The position numbers and the translations under genes are program-made. A DNA stretch of 55,158 bases from an uncultured Actinomycetes bacterium. Lineage in GTDB: Bacteria > Actinomycetota > Actinomycetes > Nanopelagicales > Nanopelagicaceae. The notes beneath the pieces were generated by a model that was not told where the DNA came from, ran no database searches, and worked only from the letters and a program-made list of their open reading frames with translations. The stretch is taken from the NCBI GenBank assembly GCA_903836945.1, contig CAILSO010000011.1, positions 1 to 55,158 of the forward strand. Direction: 5' to 3'. Position 1 is the first letter of the stretch; every line of letters starts with the position of its first letter. Positions 44,366 through 52,756 of the stretch are shown here, one piece after another.

Positions 44366-44794
44366 ATGAGATCACTTGCCGAATCATCAGTCCAACTTGC
44401 ACCTGCCCTAACCGGGTTTCGCCTATTTATTCACGTAATCGCGGCAACCATTTGGGTTGGCGGTCAGTTCACCTTGGCCGGCCTTGTTCCAGTTCTTCGC
44501 CGTTCAAATCCAGAATTGCCTCGAACAGTGGCAAAGGCATTTAACAAAATTGCTTGGCCTGCTTATGCAGTGCTCTGGGCGTCAGGTGCCTGGAATCTGG
44601 CAAATGTTCCAAGTGATGCACCCAAGAGCTATCACGCAGTCATCGGAATTAAGATGACCGTCGTAACACTTTCTGGCGTTGCTGCTTATCTGCACTCAAA
44701 GTCAAAGAACCCAAAGTCAATTGCAATTTGGGGTTCAGTAAGTGGCCTAGCCGCAATCGGCGCAACCTATGTTGGAGTAATGCTCGCTGGTTAA
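44366..44794 (+). CDS. Four-helix membrane protein, CopD-like
   Basis: A 142-residue protein with four predicted membrane helices (about 15-38, 62-80, 88-108 and 118-140). FIHVIAATIWVGGQFTLAG (about residues 22-40), with a histidine and the WxGG turn, resembles the copper resistance D domain and related DUFs that may bind haem or copper. No function can be assigned. The start is supported by TATTCT six bases upstream. Three bases separate it from the FUSC gene. Confidence 0.6.
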   Translation: MRSLAESSVQLAPALTGFRLFIHVIAATIWVGGQFTLAGLVPVLRRSNPELPRTVAKAFNKIAWPAYAVLWASGAWNLANVPSDAPKSYHAVIGIKMTVVTLSGVAAYLHSKSKNPKSIAIWGSVSGLAAIGATYVGVMLAG

Positions 44795-44797
44795 ATC

Positions 44798-45994
44798 ATG
44801 AAAAAATTAATCAAGCGAACGATCAAGTTATTTTCAGATCGTCGCGCCTGGGTACGACAGATAATTGTCATATCTATTGGGTGTTCAGTAGCGTGGCAGT
44901 TGGGCGATGTATTAGTCAAAAATGGCGGCGTTGTTGCTGCGATTATCTGCGGATTAAGTATCCGCGTCTCCCTGTATAAATCAGTGCGCGAAGGATTTGG
45001 TCAGATTGTTGGAACCGCAATTGGCGCCGGCGTCGCACTGCTTTCGGTATGGGCATTTCACTTTGGAATCATTTCCATCGCCGTAACAGTCCTACTTTGC
45101 TCGGTAGTTGCTCGTGGATTGCATTTAGGTGAAGTCGCATCCGTCAATGTTCCGGTAACCGCGCTAATTGTTATTGGTCCTGGACTAAGTGAGAGCACTG
45201 CGGCAACGCGTTTTGCCTCAACTGTAATTGGTGCCGGGGTTGCAATTATTTTCTCTTATTTCTCTCATGCAAAAACTCCAGCCGAACGAATGAATGACAA
45301 GATTATTTCCATCTCCACCAAGGCGGCAGAATTATTGGCAACGATGTCTGAAGGTGTTGCCGGCGGCTACACCCAAAAACAAGCAGGGGATTGGTTGGCT
45401 AAAGCACGGCTGCTCGTAGAAGAAATTCCATCGGTGCGCGCACAAGCTTTGGAAGCTAAGGCGCATGCAAAGTGGTTTCCAACTGCGGAAAAAGATGAAG
45501 CGGAAGATTTGTATACCAAAGGTGTTGGAGTGGAACACACAATTGTTCAGGTTAGGACGATTGCCCGAACCCTCTTCGACTCTGCTGTTGAGGGCGGTAT
45601 CCCAGAGAGTGTGAAGCGCCGAATTGCGCATGCCCTCTCAACTGCGAGTTACGCCATCTCAAATAAAGTGGAAGAGATTGAAGATGGCGAAGATGTCTTT
45701 ATAGATGAGACTGCTACCGATGACATTCGAAGCGCCGGTGCGGCGCTGGCCGAACAGTTGATCCAAGGAGCACATGATGTGGATCAGGATCAATTAGTCC
45801 GTGGCATCTCTTTGGTCACAAATATCGAACGTATTGCTGATTCCTTGGATGAAACTTCGCCAGCCCTAGATGTAATGACGCCAGATGAACCGGCCTCAAA
45901 TAAGATCATTCAGATCTCACCCATAGAACAAACACAGAAGTGGTGGAAGCGAGTATTTAAGCCGATCAAAAAGGTATTTAGAAGGTACTTTTAA
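44798..45994 (+). CDS. FUSC family (aromatic acid exporter-like) protein
   Basis: A 398-residue protein with about five or six N-terminal membrane segments (residues 20-165) and a long cytoplasmic helical domain (about 170-400). The first part, with GDVLVKNGGVVAAIICGLSI and YKSVREGFGQIVGTAIGAGV, follows the ArAE_1/FUSC pattern of repeated glycine-rich helices. Such proteins are thought to export aromatic acids or other amphiphiles. No ribosome site is seen; it starts three bases after the previous stop, so translation is coupled. Confidence 0.75.
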   Translation: MKKLIKRTIKLFSDRRAWVRQIIVISIGCSVAWQLGDVLVKNGGVVAAIICGLSIRVSLYKSVREGFGQIVGTAIGAGVALLSVWAFHFGIISIAVTVLLCSVVARGLHLGEVASVNVPVTALIVIGPGLSESTAATRFASTVIGAGVAIIFSYFSHAKTPAERMNDKIISISTKAAELLATMSEGVAGGYTQKQAGDWLAKARLLVEEIPSVRAQALEAKAHAKWFPTAEKDEAEDLYTKGVGVEHTIVQVRTIARTLFDSAVEGGIPESVKRRIAHALSTASYAISNKVEEIEDGEDVFIDETATDDIRSAGAALAEQLIQGAHDVDQDQLVRGISLVTNIERIADSLDETSPALDVMTPDEPASNKIIQISPIEQTQKWWKRVFKPIKKVFRRYF

Positions 45995-46678
45995 TTACTT
46001 CAAAATATTTACTGCTCGAGCAATTACCAATCCGACTGTTACAAGTGAAGTTGCAGATTGAACCATCATTAAAACCTTAGCCCAACGAGTAAGTGGCATG
46101 ACATCGGTCGGACTAAAAGCGCTGGCATTTGTAAACGAGGTAAATAAGTAATCAAAGAAATTCGGCGCCCAATCTTTCGGCGCATATTCGGGGTCTGACA
46201 TTTGCGGAAATAAAAAGTCAGGATATGGATCAAGGGCCTGCGCACGTGCCCCAGGTCCACCACGATCAAACTCCCAGTACCAAAGCGCAAAGACGACAAT
46301 ATTTGTAATCCAGATCGATCCACCAAACCAGAGCAACTTCGTTGCATCATTAACAGTTCCATCAATAAGTGATTGCACTAAACGAACTGCGGATGCAATA
46401 TTTGAAATTGTCATTACGCCAGTCAATAAAATTCCAAGCGACCAGCGACCCCGTGCATGTGCCTTGATACGTCCAGGGTTAACTGCAAAAAGTGAGATAG
46501 CAAGAATTGCTTCAACCGCGCAAATGTAAGGTTGAGTTTTTAGAGATAAAGATTTAGGTAATAAGAATTGCAATGTAATAACAATGACGACAACAAAGGA
46601 GACCGGCCAACGAGGTTCGCCCTTATGCACTTTGTGCCAATGCGGCAGATTAGGTAGGTGGTAATCACGCGCTCTCAT
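45995..46678 (-). CDS. Conserved membrane protein with a two-helix ion-channel-like C terminus
   Basis: A 227-residue protein with five or six hydrophobic segments. The last part, YLFTSFTNASAFSPTDVMPL followed by a hydrophobic helix, looks like the pore loop and second helix of a two-TM potassium channel, but the selectivity filter TVGYG is replaced by SAFSPTD. Similar sequences occur widely as DUF1345-like or unnamed membrane proteins. Function is unknown. The gene ends at the base after the FUSC stop, convergently. ATG 46678 has TAAAGT seven bases upstream, so it is probably leaderless. Confidence 0.6.
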   Translation of the reverse strand: MRARDYHLPNLPHWHKVHKGEPRWPVSFVVVIVITLQFLLPKSLSLKTQPYICAVEAILAISLFAVNPGRIKAHARGRWSLGILLTGVMTISNIASAVRLVQSLIDGTVNDATKLLWFGGSIWITNIVVFALWYWEFDRGGPGARAQALDPYPDFLFPQMSDPEYAPKDWAPNFFDYLFTSFTNASAFSPTDVMPLTRWAKVLMMVQSATSLVTVGLVIARAVNILK

Positions 46679-46685
46679 TTTGCAG

Positions 46686-46691
46686 ACTTTA
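46686..46691 (-). promoter_or_regulatory. Candidate -10 box, membrane protein gene
   Basis: On the minus strand TAAAGT, then seven bases, then the ATG at 46678. Confidence 0.4.
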
Positions 46692-46734
46692 ATCGAAAAT
46701 TCATGCGCAATTTCACCCCTAGGGGATGTGGTTG

Positions 46735-46756
46735 TATTCTTTGGACTTCCAAGTCC
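46735..46756 (+). promoter_or_regulatory. tRNA-Thr promoter -10 box and adjoining dyad
   Basis: TATTCT (46735-46740) is followed by TT and the inverted repeat GGACTT-CC-AAGTCC (46743-46756), which ends at the base before the mature tRNA. A second palindrome, CCCCTAGGGG, lies at 46716-46725. Confidence 0.45.
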
Positions 46757-46829
46757 GCCCCCCTAGCTCAGTCGGTAGAGCGTTTCCATGGTAAGGAAAA
46801 GGTCAACGGTTCGATTCCGTTGGGGGGCT
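46757..46829 (+). tRNA. tRNA-Thr (GGT)
   Basis: The acceptor GCCCCCC pairs with GGGGGGC, with discriminator T and no encoded CCA. The anticodon stem TTTCC/GGAAA encloses loop ATGGTAA with anticodon GGT. The D arm has GCTCAGTCGGTAGAGC. It is 73 nucleotides. Confidence 0.95.
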
Positions 46830-46847
46830 CGATAAGCACAAATCCTT

Positions 46848-46924
46848 GGCGGGGTAGCTCAGCTTGGTAGAGCAAACGGCTCATAATCGTTGTGTCGCCG
46901 GTTCAAATCCGGCCTCCGCTACCA
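46848..46924 (+). tRNA. tRNA-Met (CAT), elongator
   Basis: The acceptor GGCGGGG pairs with CTCCGCT using two G-U pairs, then discriminator A and encoded CCA. The anticodon loop has CTCATAA. A mismatched first pair (A or C against the 3' base), which marks initiator tRNA, is not present; the G-U pair at position 1 and the position before rpmG suggest the elongator, as in other actinobacteria. It starts 19 bases after tRNA-Thr. Confidence 0.9.
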
Positions 46925-46996
46925 AAGATTTTAAGTTGTACCAGTATTCAAGTAACCTACGGGTCTTAGATAAGTTGGAAAAAAGGGAGCACCACA

Positions 46997-47167
46997 ATGG
47001 CAAGTAAGAGCGCGGATGTACGCCCAAAGATCACTATGGCCTGCGTAGAGTGCAAAGAACGTAATTACATTACAAAGAAGAACCGTCGTAACGATCCAGA
47101 CCGTATGGAACTCAAGAAGTTCTGTCCTCGTTGCAAGTCTTCAACCCTTCACCGCGAGACTCGCTAA
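46997..47167 (+). CDS. rpmG: 50S ribosomal protein L33
   Basis: A 56-residue ribosomal protein beginning [19 protein letters not shown]. The zinc-binding pairs are visible as CVEC (residues 16-19) and CPRC (about 44-47), so this is the zinc form of L33. [18 protein letters not shown] is highly conserved. AAGGGAG lies ten bases before the ATG. It sits between tRNA-Met and the MaoC genes, the standard actinobacterial position. Confidence 0.96.
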   Translation: MASKSADVRPKITMACVECKERNYITKKNRRNDPDRMELKKFCPRCKSSTLHRETR

Positions 47168-47170
47168 CTA

Positions 47171-47554
47171 ATGCTTGATCCCGATCTAATCGGGCGCACT
47201 TTTGTCGGTGCGAATGCAACATCTGTTACGCAAGATCAAATAAATCAATTTGCCGCTGTAATTGGCGAGGAAAATTTAACAGTTGCGCCCCCAACTTTTT
47301 CGATCTCCATCTCATTAGATCAATCCCAAAAACTCCTTCAAGATTCCGGTCTTGATTGGAGTCGAGTCGTCCATGGCGAACAAAAATTTGAAATCAAGCG
47401 CCCGATCGTTGCCGGTGATCAATTAATTTGCTCATCGACCATCGAAAGCTATCGCGTTGCAGCTGGAAATGAGATTGTCTCGGTTCGTTCCGACTTACAC
47501 GCCAAAGACGAATTAGTTGTCTCCACCTGGTCAACATTGGTGGTGCGCGCATGA
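47171..47554 (+). CDS. MaoC-like dehydratase N-terminal domain protein (HadA-like)
   Basis: A 127-residue hot-dog-fold protein of the FAS1-like/UPF0336 group. It lacks the Asp-His catalytic motif, as HadA does, and FEIKRPIVAGDQL (about residues 76-88) is typical. In mycobacteria HadA and HadB form an (R)-3-hydroxyacyl-ACP dehydratase for long-chain fatty acids. Outside mycolate makers the pair probably dehydrates other hydroxyacyl thioesters. It lies three bases after rpmG and overlaps the hadB-like gene by ATGA. Confidence 0.82.
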   Translation: MLDPDLIGRTFVGANATSVTQDQINQFAAVIGEENLTVAPPTFSISISLDQSQKLLQDSGLDWSRVVHGEQKFEIKRPIVAGDQLICSSTIESYRVAAGNEIVSVRSDLHAKDELVVSTWSTLVVRA

Positions 47555-47946
47555 GTTTAAGTACTGGCCAAGAATTAGCACCTAAGAGATATTTGATAAA
47601 CCGCGCACTTCTAAAGCAATATGCCGATGCAAGTGGCGATCAGAACCCAATCCACCAAGATGAAGCATTTGCCAAATCAGTCGGGCTGCCAGATGTCATC
47701 GCCCATGGAATGTTGACGATGGCGCTCGCCGGAAAGTTCCTTTCCGATTTAAATGGGTCGGCAGCCGTTGTTGAATTTTCGGCAAAGTTTATTAAGCCAG
47801 TCGTAGTTCCAGCCGGACGGGATGTGGAGTTAATAGTTTCGGGAAAAGTCGGCGAGATCAACGAAGGCATTGCGAAGATCGAAATTACTGCAATGTGTGA
47901 AGATGTAAAAGTATTAGGAGTAGCCAAAGGGGCCGTCCGAATTTAA
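47551..47946 (+). CDS. MaoC family dehydratase (HadB-like catalytic partner)
   Basis: A 131-residue hot-dog protein carrying the hydratase motif. YADASGDQNPIHQDEAFAKS (about residues 21-40) contains the catalytic Asp and His, and VIAHGMLTMALAG (about 50-62) follows. It probably forms a heterodimer with the product of the gene before it and dehydrates (R)-3-hydroxyacyl thioesters. It shares one base with the next gene (TAATG). Confidence 0.88.
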   Translation: MSLSTGQELAPKRYLINRALLKQYADASGDQNPIHQDEAFAKSVGLPDVIAHGMLTMALAGKFLSDLNGSAAVVEFSAKFIKPVVVPAGRDVELIVSGKVGEINEGIAKIEITAMCEDVKVLGVAKGAVRI

Positions 47947-48698
47947 TGGCCTATCCACTAAAGATCTACAAGCGAATCGGAGACTTACGAAAAGTCAGCG
48001 ATAAAGATTTCACGGCAACTATCGCAATTTATGTAGATGGCTTTATCGAGGATGCTATAGCCTGCCTAAAAGCCATTAAGACAAATACTGCTGAAGATGT
48101 CGCGATTTATGTAGTAATCACCGGCACTCCAGAATTGCTGGATATTGCAGAACAAATTGATGCCCGCACTTTTATCACCCAGATAACTGAAGGCGTTGGC
48201 TATGGCGATGCCATTAACGCACTAATTAAGTTTGCTAATTCAAAATTTGTTGTAGTTATGGATCCATCATCTATCTTTGAAGGCGATGTCATGGCGCCGG
48301 TTATTGCCGAATTAAACAAAGAAGAGTTCTGCGCGGTCGGCTGGCGTGGGGGCTTGGTCAATACTGAAGATGGTTGGCGCAGCGTTGATGACAAAGGCCC
48401 GGGTGAAGTCGATGTGCTCTTTAGCTATTTCTTAGCAGTAAATCGTCAAGATGCAATTAGTTGTGGTGGCTTTAATGCACGTGCCATTTATTATCGAAAT
48501 GCAGATATCGAATTTTCGCTTAGATTGCGCCATGCGCAGGGTCGTTTACTGCAGATGGAGCTACCCCTTCGACAAGAGCGCCATCATGGTTACTACGACG
48601 CCGATGAAACATTCCGCGATGAGCAATCGCGCAAGACATATGATCGAATTCTCGATCGATTCCGCGGTAAGAGCGAGATCCTCGCCCCACGCAGGTAG
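47946..48698 (+). CDS. Glycosyltransferase family 2-like protein
   Basis: A 250-residue protein with a GT-A-like N-terminal fold: TATIAIYVDGFIEDAIACLK (about residues 23-42), VGYGDAINALIKFA (about 84-97) and VVVMDPSSIFEGD (about 99-111). The last is where DxD would be, but it reads D-P-S-S, so metal binding may differ or activity may be lost. CGGFNARAIYYRNADIEFSL (about 174-193) resembles the acceptor-side E-D motif region of GT2 enzymes. Substrate is unknown; proximity to murB suggests the cell envelope. It is not part of the usual actinobacterial order here. Confidence 0.6.
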   Translation: MAYPLKIYKRIGDLRKVSDKDFTATIAIYVDGFIEDAIACLKAIKTNTAEDVAIYVVITGTPELLDIAEQIDARTFITQITEGVGYGDAINALIKFANSKFVVVMDPSSIFEGDVMAPVIAELNKEEFCAVGWRGGLVNTEDGWRSVDDKGPGEVDVLFSYFLAVNRQDAISCGGFNARAIYYRNADIEFSLRLRHAQGRLLQMELPLRQERHHGYYDADETFRDEQSRKTYDRILDRFRGKSEILAPRR

Positions 48699-48701
48699 CC
48701 T
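48696..48701 (+). promoter_or_regulatory. -10 box of leaderless murB promoter inside the upstream stop codon
   Basis: TAGCCT, whose TAG is the stop of the glycosyltransferase-like gene, then TTACTT, then ATG 48708. No Shine-Dalgarno sequence is present. Confidence 0.5.
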
Positions 48702-48707
48702 TTACTT

Positions 48708-49724
48708 ATGAGCACCGAACTTTCAAGCCTCACCACCATGGCGGTTGGTGGTCCGGCAAAAAACTTAGTTCGAGTGCGTGGCGAAAAAGAGCTAATTGAA
48801 GCGGTGCGAGCCGCAGATAAATCTCAAACCCCATTACTTATTCTGGGTGGCGGCTCAAATGTTTTAATAAGTGATGCTGGTTTTGATGGAACAGTTATTC
48901 ACGTTGAAACTGCCGGAAATTCTTACGAGATTGATGCCTGCAGTGGCGGACTACTAACCGTAAGCGCCGGCGAGGATTGGGATGAATTCGTTGCCTTTAC
49001 TATTGAAAAGGGTCTAGCCAACTTAGAAACTTTGAGTGGAATTCCGGGGACAGTTGGCGGCGCGCCAATCCAGAACATAGGTGCCTACGGACATGAAGCT
49101 GGCGAAATTATCGCCCGCGTACGCACCTTTGACCGCAAGAACGATGAAATCAAAACTTTTATGGCAAGCGAATGTGAATTCTCTTATCGCAACTCGATCT
49201 TCAAGCAGCAAGCCGGCCGCTACGTTATTTTGGATGTTACTTTTCACTTACGGCTTGGTGAAGAGTCATTGCCAATCCAATATGAAGAATTAGCCGGCGC
49301 CCTTGGCGTTGAGGTCGGCGCTCGGGTCGCGATCCGTGAAGTACGTAATGCGGTTCTTAAATTGCGCGAAGCCAAAGGAATGTTGTTATCAACTGGAATT
49401 AAATCAGCTGGTTCATTCTTTACTAATCCAATTATTTCTAGAGAGGAAGCAGCAAAACTGCCGGCAGATGCACCTAAATGGGAACAAGGCGATGGCAAGA
49501 TTAAAACGAGCGCAGCTTGGCTAATGGAGCATGCTGGAGTTGAAAAGGGTTACCGTTTAGCTGGCGCACAAATTTCACCTAAGCACGTGCTGGCGCTAAG
49601 TAATGCAGGTGATGCAACCGCCAAAGATTTGATTGCTCTCGCTAAAGAAGCACGCAAAAAGGTGAGTGAAACGTTTGGAATTACTTTAGAGCCAGAAGTA
49701 GTTTTAGTTGGAATTAATCTTTAG
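48708..49724 (+). CDS. murB: UDP-N-acetylmuramate dehydrogenase
   Basis: A 338-residue FAD enzyme that reduces UDP-GlcNAc-enolpyruvate in peptidoglycan synthesis. [14 protein letters not shown] (about residues 7-20), [13 protein letters not shown] (about 44-56), [19 protein letters not shown] (about 110-128) and the catalytic serine region [10 protein letters not shown] (about 230-239) are clear. It is a type I MurB by length. ATG 48708 is supported by a six-base -10 gap. Its end overlaps the aminotransferase gene by 11 bases. Confidence 0.95.
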   Translation: MSTELSSLTTMAVGGPAKNLVRVRGEKELIEAVRAADKSQTPLLILGGGSNVLISDAGFDGTVIHVETAGNSYEIDACSGGLLTVSAGEDWDEFVAFTIEKGLANLETLSGIPGTVGGAPIQNIGAYGHEAGEIIARVRTFDRKNDEIKTFMASECEFSYRNSIFKQQAGRYVILDVTFHLRLGEESLPIQYEELAGALGVEVGARVAIREVRNAVLKLREAKGMLLSTGIKSAGSFFTNPIISREEAAKLPADAPKWEQGDGKIKTSAAWLMEHAGVEKGYRLAGAQISPKHVLALSNAGDATAKDLIALAKEARKKVSETFGITLEPEVVLVGINL

Positions 49725-50925
49725 CTTCGGAAAGTAAATTCTTTACGCGGGTAATTCCTTCAACAATATCTTCATCACTAGTTGCATACGAGAAGCGTAG
49801 GTAACCAGATGGGCCAAAAGCTTCGCCTGGTACTGCAGCAACTTCAACTTCATCAAGAATAAGTGAAGCGAGTTCGGCCGAAGTATGAGGGCGCTTGCCA
49901 CGAATCTCTTTTCCAAGAACTCCCTTAACTGATGGGTAAACATAAAAGGCACCAGTCGGAGTTGGGCATTCAACACCTGGAATCTCATTTAGCATCTTCA
50001 CGATTAACTTACGACGACGATCGAAGGCGATGCCCATCTCGTGAACGGCGGTTAGATCTCCAGTAAGTGCGGCAATTGCAGCACGTTGTGAAACATTTGA
50101 AACATTTGAAGTTAAGTGTGATTGCAGATTAGTTGCGGCCTTAATTACATCCTTCGGCCCGATCATCCAGCCCACGCGCCAACCGGTCATCGCATAAGTC
50201 TTAGCAACACCATTGAGGATGATGGTGGTATCTGCGAGTTCTGGAACTAAAACTGGAAGTGATGGGGCAGTAGCTCCGTCATAACGTAGGTGTTCGTAGA
50301 TCTCATCAGTGATAACCCAAATATTGTTCTTTAACGCCCACTCGCCAATTGCTTTCGCTTGTTCTGGTGAATAGACCGAGCCGGTTGGGTTAGATGGTGA
50401 GCAGAATAGGAGTGCTTTCGTCTTTTCGGTGCGAGCAGCTTCAAGCTGTTCGACGGTTACGCAATAATTTTGGGTTTCATCAGCAAAGACTTCAACTGCA
50501 ACGCCACCAGCTAATTTGATGCACTCTGGATATGTTGTCCAGTATGGCGCAGGCAAGATAACCTCATCACCTGGATCAATGATGCTGGCAAAAGATTCAT
50601 AAACAGCTTGCTTGCCACCATTAGTTACGAGAACTTGATCGGCAGTTATTTTGTAATTGGAGTCGCGTAAAGTTTTTGCAACGATCGCTTCCCGAAGTTC
50701 TGGCAGTCCTGGTGTTGGTGTGTAGCGATGATTTGCAACTTTTTCAGAAGCTTCAACCGCAGCTTTGACAATGTAATCAGGAGTTGGGAAATCTGGTTCG
50801 CCAGCACCGAAGCCAATTACGGGACGACCAGCAGCTTTTAGGGCCTTGGCCTTTCCATCTACCGCCAAAGTGGCGGACTCGGCGATAGCTGCGATTCTGC
50901 GAGAAATTCTTGGTTTTGCGCTCAT
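49714..50925 (-). CDS. Pyridoxal phosphate-dependent aminotransferase (aspartate type)
   Basis: A 403-residue class I/II aminotransferase. The PLP lysine is in [16 protein letters not shown] (about residue 238), PSNPTGSVY (about 171-179) and [11 protein letters not shown] (about 203-213) are standard, and [15 protein letters not shown] (about 37-51) is typical of the AspC Ib group. It probably makes aspartate or related amino acids. ATG 50925 begins [17 protein letters not shown], the usual start; a GTG 18 bases earlier is possible. It keeps the murB-aspC-tRNA-Trp order of Streptomyces. Confidence 0.9.
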   Translation of the reverse strand: MSAKPRISRRIAAIAESATLAVDGKAKALKAAGRPVIGFGAGEPDFPTPDYIVKAAVEASEKVANHRYTPTPGLPELREAIVAKTLRDSNYKITADQVLVTNGGKQAVYESFASIIDPGDEVILPAPYWTTYPECIKLAGGVAVEVFADETQNYCVTVEQLEAARTEKTKALLFCSPSNPTGSVYSPEQAKAIGEWALKNNIWVITDEIYEHLRYDGATAPSLPVLVPELADTTIILNGVAKTYAMTGWRVGWMIGPKDVIKAATNLQSHLTSNVSNVSQRAAIAALTGDLTAVHEMGIAFDRRRKLIVKMLNEIPGVECPTPTGAFYVYPSVKGVLGKEIRGKRPHTSAELASLILDEVEVAAVPGEAFGPSGYLRFSYATSDEDIVEGITRVKNLLSEAKD

Positions 50926-50973
50926 AGAAGGCGAGTATGCCACCTGAGTTTTACTAACCCACCCCTTCGCCTC

Positions 50974-50988
50974 TAGACTCCCGAGTCC
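50974..50988 (+). promoter_or_regulatory. tRNA-Trp promoter region with dyad
   Basis: TAGACT (50974-50979) overlaps the inverted repeat GACTC-CC-GAGTC (50976-50987). The stretch GACTCCCGAGTCC closely matches GACTTCCAAGTCC upstream of tRNA-Thr. Confidence 0.4.
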
Positions 50989-51043
50989 GGCGCTTGCAGT
51001 AGGTCATGATGACGCATGTCTTGGTGAACTAAGTGACGCCTGA

Positions 51044-51117
51044 AGGGCAGTAGCTCAATTGGCTAGAGTTCCGGTCTCCAACACCGGCGGTTGGGGGTTC
51101 AAGTCCCTCCTGCCCTG
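51044..51117 (+). tRNA. tRNA-Trp (CCA)
   Basis: The acceptor AGGGCAG pairs with CTGCCCT, with discriminator G and no encoded CCA. The anticodon stem CCGGT/ACCGG encloses CTCCAAC with anticodon CCA. It is 74 nucleotides and lies upstream of secE, as is usual in actinobacteria. Confidence 0.96.
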
Positions 51118-51122
51118 CAAGA

Positions 51123-51166
51123 AGTTTTAGTAAGAGTTAGTAAAGAGTTAGTAACGAGTTTGAAAA
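51123..51166 (+). repeat. Imperfect 11-bp tandem repeat between tRNA-Trp and secE
   Basis: Two near-identical units, GAGTTAGTAAA and GAGTTAGTAAC (51134-51155), are flanked by degenerate copies on each side. They lie in the secE leader, just before AAAGAGG. Confidence 0.7.
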
Positions 51167-51188
51167 CGATAAGAAAGAGGTAGTGCAA

Positions 51189-51419
51189 GTGGTTGATGAA
51201 ACACAAGACCATTTAACCGAAGAGAAGCTTGGCTTCTTCGGTCGCATCAACCTGTTCTATCGCCAAGTTGTTGCCGAACTTCGCAAAGTAGTTTGGCCAA
51301 CTCGTAAGCAACTTACTACTTACACCGCAGTTGTATTGGTATTCGTTGGATTCATCATTGCTGTTGTTTCAGCACTTGATGTTGTTGTTACCAAAGTCGT
51401 TTTCTGGGTTTTCGGATAG
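51189..51419 (+). CDS. secE: Preprotein translocase subunit SecE
   Basis: A 76-residue protein with one membrane helix at about residues 45-68. RQVVAELRKVVWPTRKQLTT (about 24-43) is the conserved amphipathic and hinge region. It is an essential part of the SecYEG channel. GTG 51189 is chosen because GAGG ends eight bases before it; GTG 51183 in the same frame is only two bases from that site. It precedes nusG by 14 bases. Confidence 0.93.
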   Translation: MVDETQDHLTEEKLGFFGRINLFYRQVVAELRKVVWPTRKQLTTYTAVVLVFVGFIIAVVSALDVVVTKVVFWVFG

Positions 51420-51433
51420 AAAGGGAAGCATAA

Positions 51434-52195
51434 ATGTCAGTTGATACTCCATCATTGGGCAACCAAGATGCATTTGAAGCAGCCTTAGCTGCCACCGCTT
51501 CTACCGATTCATCCGATTCAACAGATGTAATTATCGATGAAGTTATTGCCGATGTCGCAGAAGGAACACCTGAAGCCATTGCCGCAATTGAAGATGAAGT
51601 TGAATTAGAAGTTGAAGAGAATGATGAGAACGCAGAATTTCGTCGCGCACTTCGTAGCGCACCTGGCGATTGGTATGTAGTTCACTCATATGCAGGCTAT
51701 GAGAAGAAGGTAAAGGGCAACCTTGCCAACCGTATTACCTCTCTTAATATGGAAGATTACATTTTCCAGGTAGAAGTACCAGAAGAAGAGATCACCGAAG
51801 TCAAGAACGGTCAGCGCAAGCAAGTTAAGCGCAACGTTTTCCCAGGCTATGTTCTAGTTCGCATGGATCTAACCGACGAATCATGGTCATGTGTGCGTAA
51901 CACTCCAGGTGTAACTGGTTTCGTCGGCAATGCCCATCACCCAGCACCACTTACTTTGAGCGAGGTTGAAAATATCTTGGCGCCACGTCCAAAGGCGAAG
52001 GCAGAGAAGCTTTCAATCAAGATGGTTGATTTCGAAATCAACGAATCAGTCACCGTTATGGATGGCCCATTCGCAACCTTGCCAGCAACGATCTCCGAGA
52101 TCATGCCAGAGCAAGGCAAGCTAAAGGTTTTGGTTTCAATCTTCGGACGCGAAACTCCTGTAGAACTTTCATTCAACCAAGTACAAAAGATTTAA
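51434..52195 (+). CDS. nusG: Transcription termination/antitermination protein NusG
   Basis: A 253-residue protein. About 72 N-terminal residues are acidic and Ser/Ala-rich (low complexity), then the NGN domain starts at [19 protein letters not shown] (about 75-93) and continues through [12 protein letters not shown] (about 135-146). The KOW domain begins at [15 protein letters not shown] (about 206-220). An acidic extension before NGN is common in actinobacterial NusG. It binds RNA polymerase and couples to the ribosome. GGGAAG precedes the ATG. Confidence 0.95.
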   Translation: MSVDTPSLGNQDAFEAALAATASTDSSDSTDVIIDEVIADVAEGTPEAIAAIEDEVELEVEENDENAEFRRALRSAPGDWYVVHSYAGYEKKVKGNLANRITSLNMEDYIFQVEVPEEEITEVKNGQRKQVKRNVFPGYVLVRMDLTDESWSCVRNTPGVTGFVGNAHHPAPLTLSEVENILAPRPKAKAEKLSIKMVDFEINESVTVMDGPFATLPATISEIMPEQGKLKVLVSIFGRETPVELSFNQVQKI

Positions 52196-52223
52196 TCCAG
52201 AGAAAAGAAAAGGAACCACCACC

Positions 52224-52652
52224 ATGGCACCAAAGAAGAAGATCACCGCACTTATTAAGTTGCAGATCCAGGCTGGCGCAGCAACACCTGCACCACCAGT
52301 AGGTCCTGCTCTTGGTCAACATGGTGTGAATATCATGGATTTCGTCAAGGCTTACAACGCTGCGACTGAATCACAAAAGGGTCAGATCATCCCAGTAGAA
52401 ATTACTGTCTTTGAAGATCGCTCATTCACATTTATCACCAAGACTCCACCAGCATCACGTCTAATCTTGAAGGCTGCTGGAATTGAAAAGGGTTCACCTG
52501 TTCCACACAAGCAAAAGGTTGCAAATATCTCTAAGGCACAGGTTGAAGAGATCGCAAAGATCAAGATGGCTGATCTAAATGCAAATGACCTTGAAGCTGC
52601 ATCACTAATCATTGCCGGTACCGCTCGTTCAATGGGTATTACCGTCGGTTAA
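52224..52652 (+). CDS. rplK: 50S ribosomal protein L11
   Basis: A 142-residue ribosomal protein. [20 protein letters not shown] (about residues 17-36), [16 protein letters not shown] (about 62-77) and ARSMGITV at the end are nearly invariant. It binds the GTPase centre of 23S rRNA. AAAGGA precedes the ATG. Its stop codon lies in a hairpin (52649-52671). Confidence 0.97.
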   Translation: MAPKKKITALIKLQIQAGAATPAPPVGPALGQHGVNIMDFVKAYNAATESQKGQIIPVEITVFEDRSFTFITKTPPASRLILKAAGIEKGSPVPHKQKVANISKAQVEEIAKIKMADLNANDLEAASLIIAGTARSMGITVG

Positions 52653-52671
52653 TCCAGAAATTCTGGATTAA
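52649..52671 (+). repeat. Inverted repeat over the rplK stop codon
   Basis: TTAATCCAG, five bases, then CTGGATTAA: a nine-bp stem followed by an A run rather than a T run. It would be weak as a plus-strand terminator and may mark an mRNA processing point between rplK and rplA. Confidence 0.6.
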
Positions 52672-52679
52672 AAAAGAAA

Positions 52680-52714
52680 TTGTGGGAGGACCGCGCTGGT
52701 CCGTTTAACCACAA
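52680..52714 (+). promoter_or_regulatory. Candidate ribosomal protein L1 binding hairpin in the rplA leader
   Basis: An outer stem TTGTGG/CCACAA (52680-52685 with 52709-52714) and an inner stem GGACC/GGTCC (52688-52692 with 52698-52702) are separated by an asymmetric internal loop, GA on the 5' side and GTTTAA on the 3' side. L1 recognises two short helices with such an asymmetric loop in rRNA and in its own mRNA. The position just before rplA supports feedback control. Confidence 0.5.
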
Positions 52715-52756
52715 CTCCAACCCCCGTAAAAAGGGACAAACGAAAAGAGAGAAGAA

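Noticed and set aside
46658-46870. 70-codon open frame across tRNA-Thr and tRNA-Met
   Set aside because: It consists mostly of tRNA sequence; such translations are a common annotation artefact.
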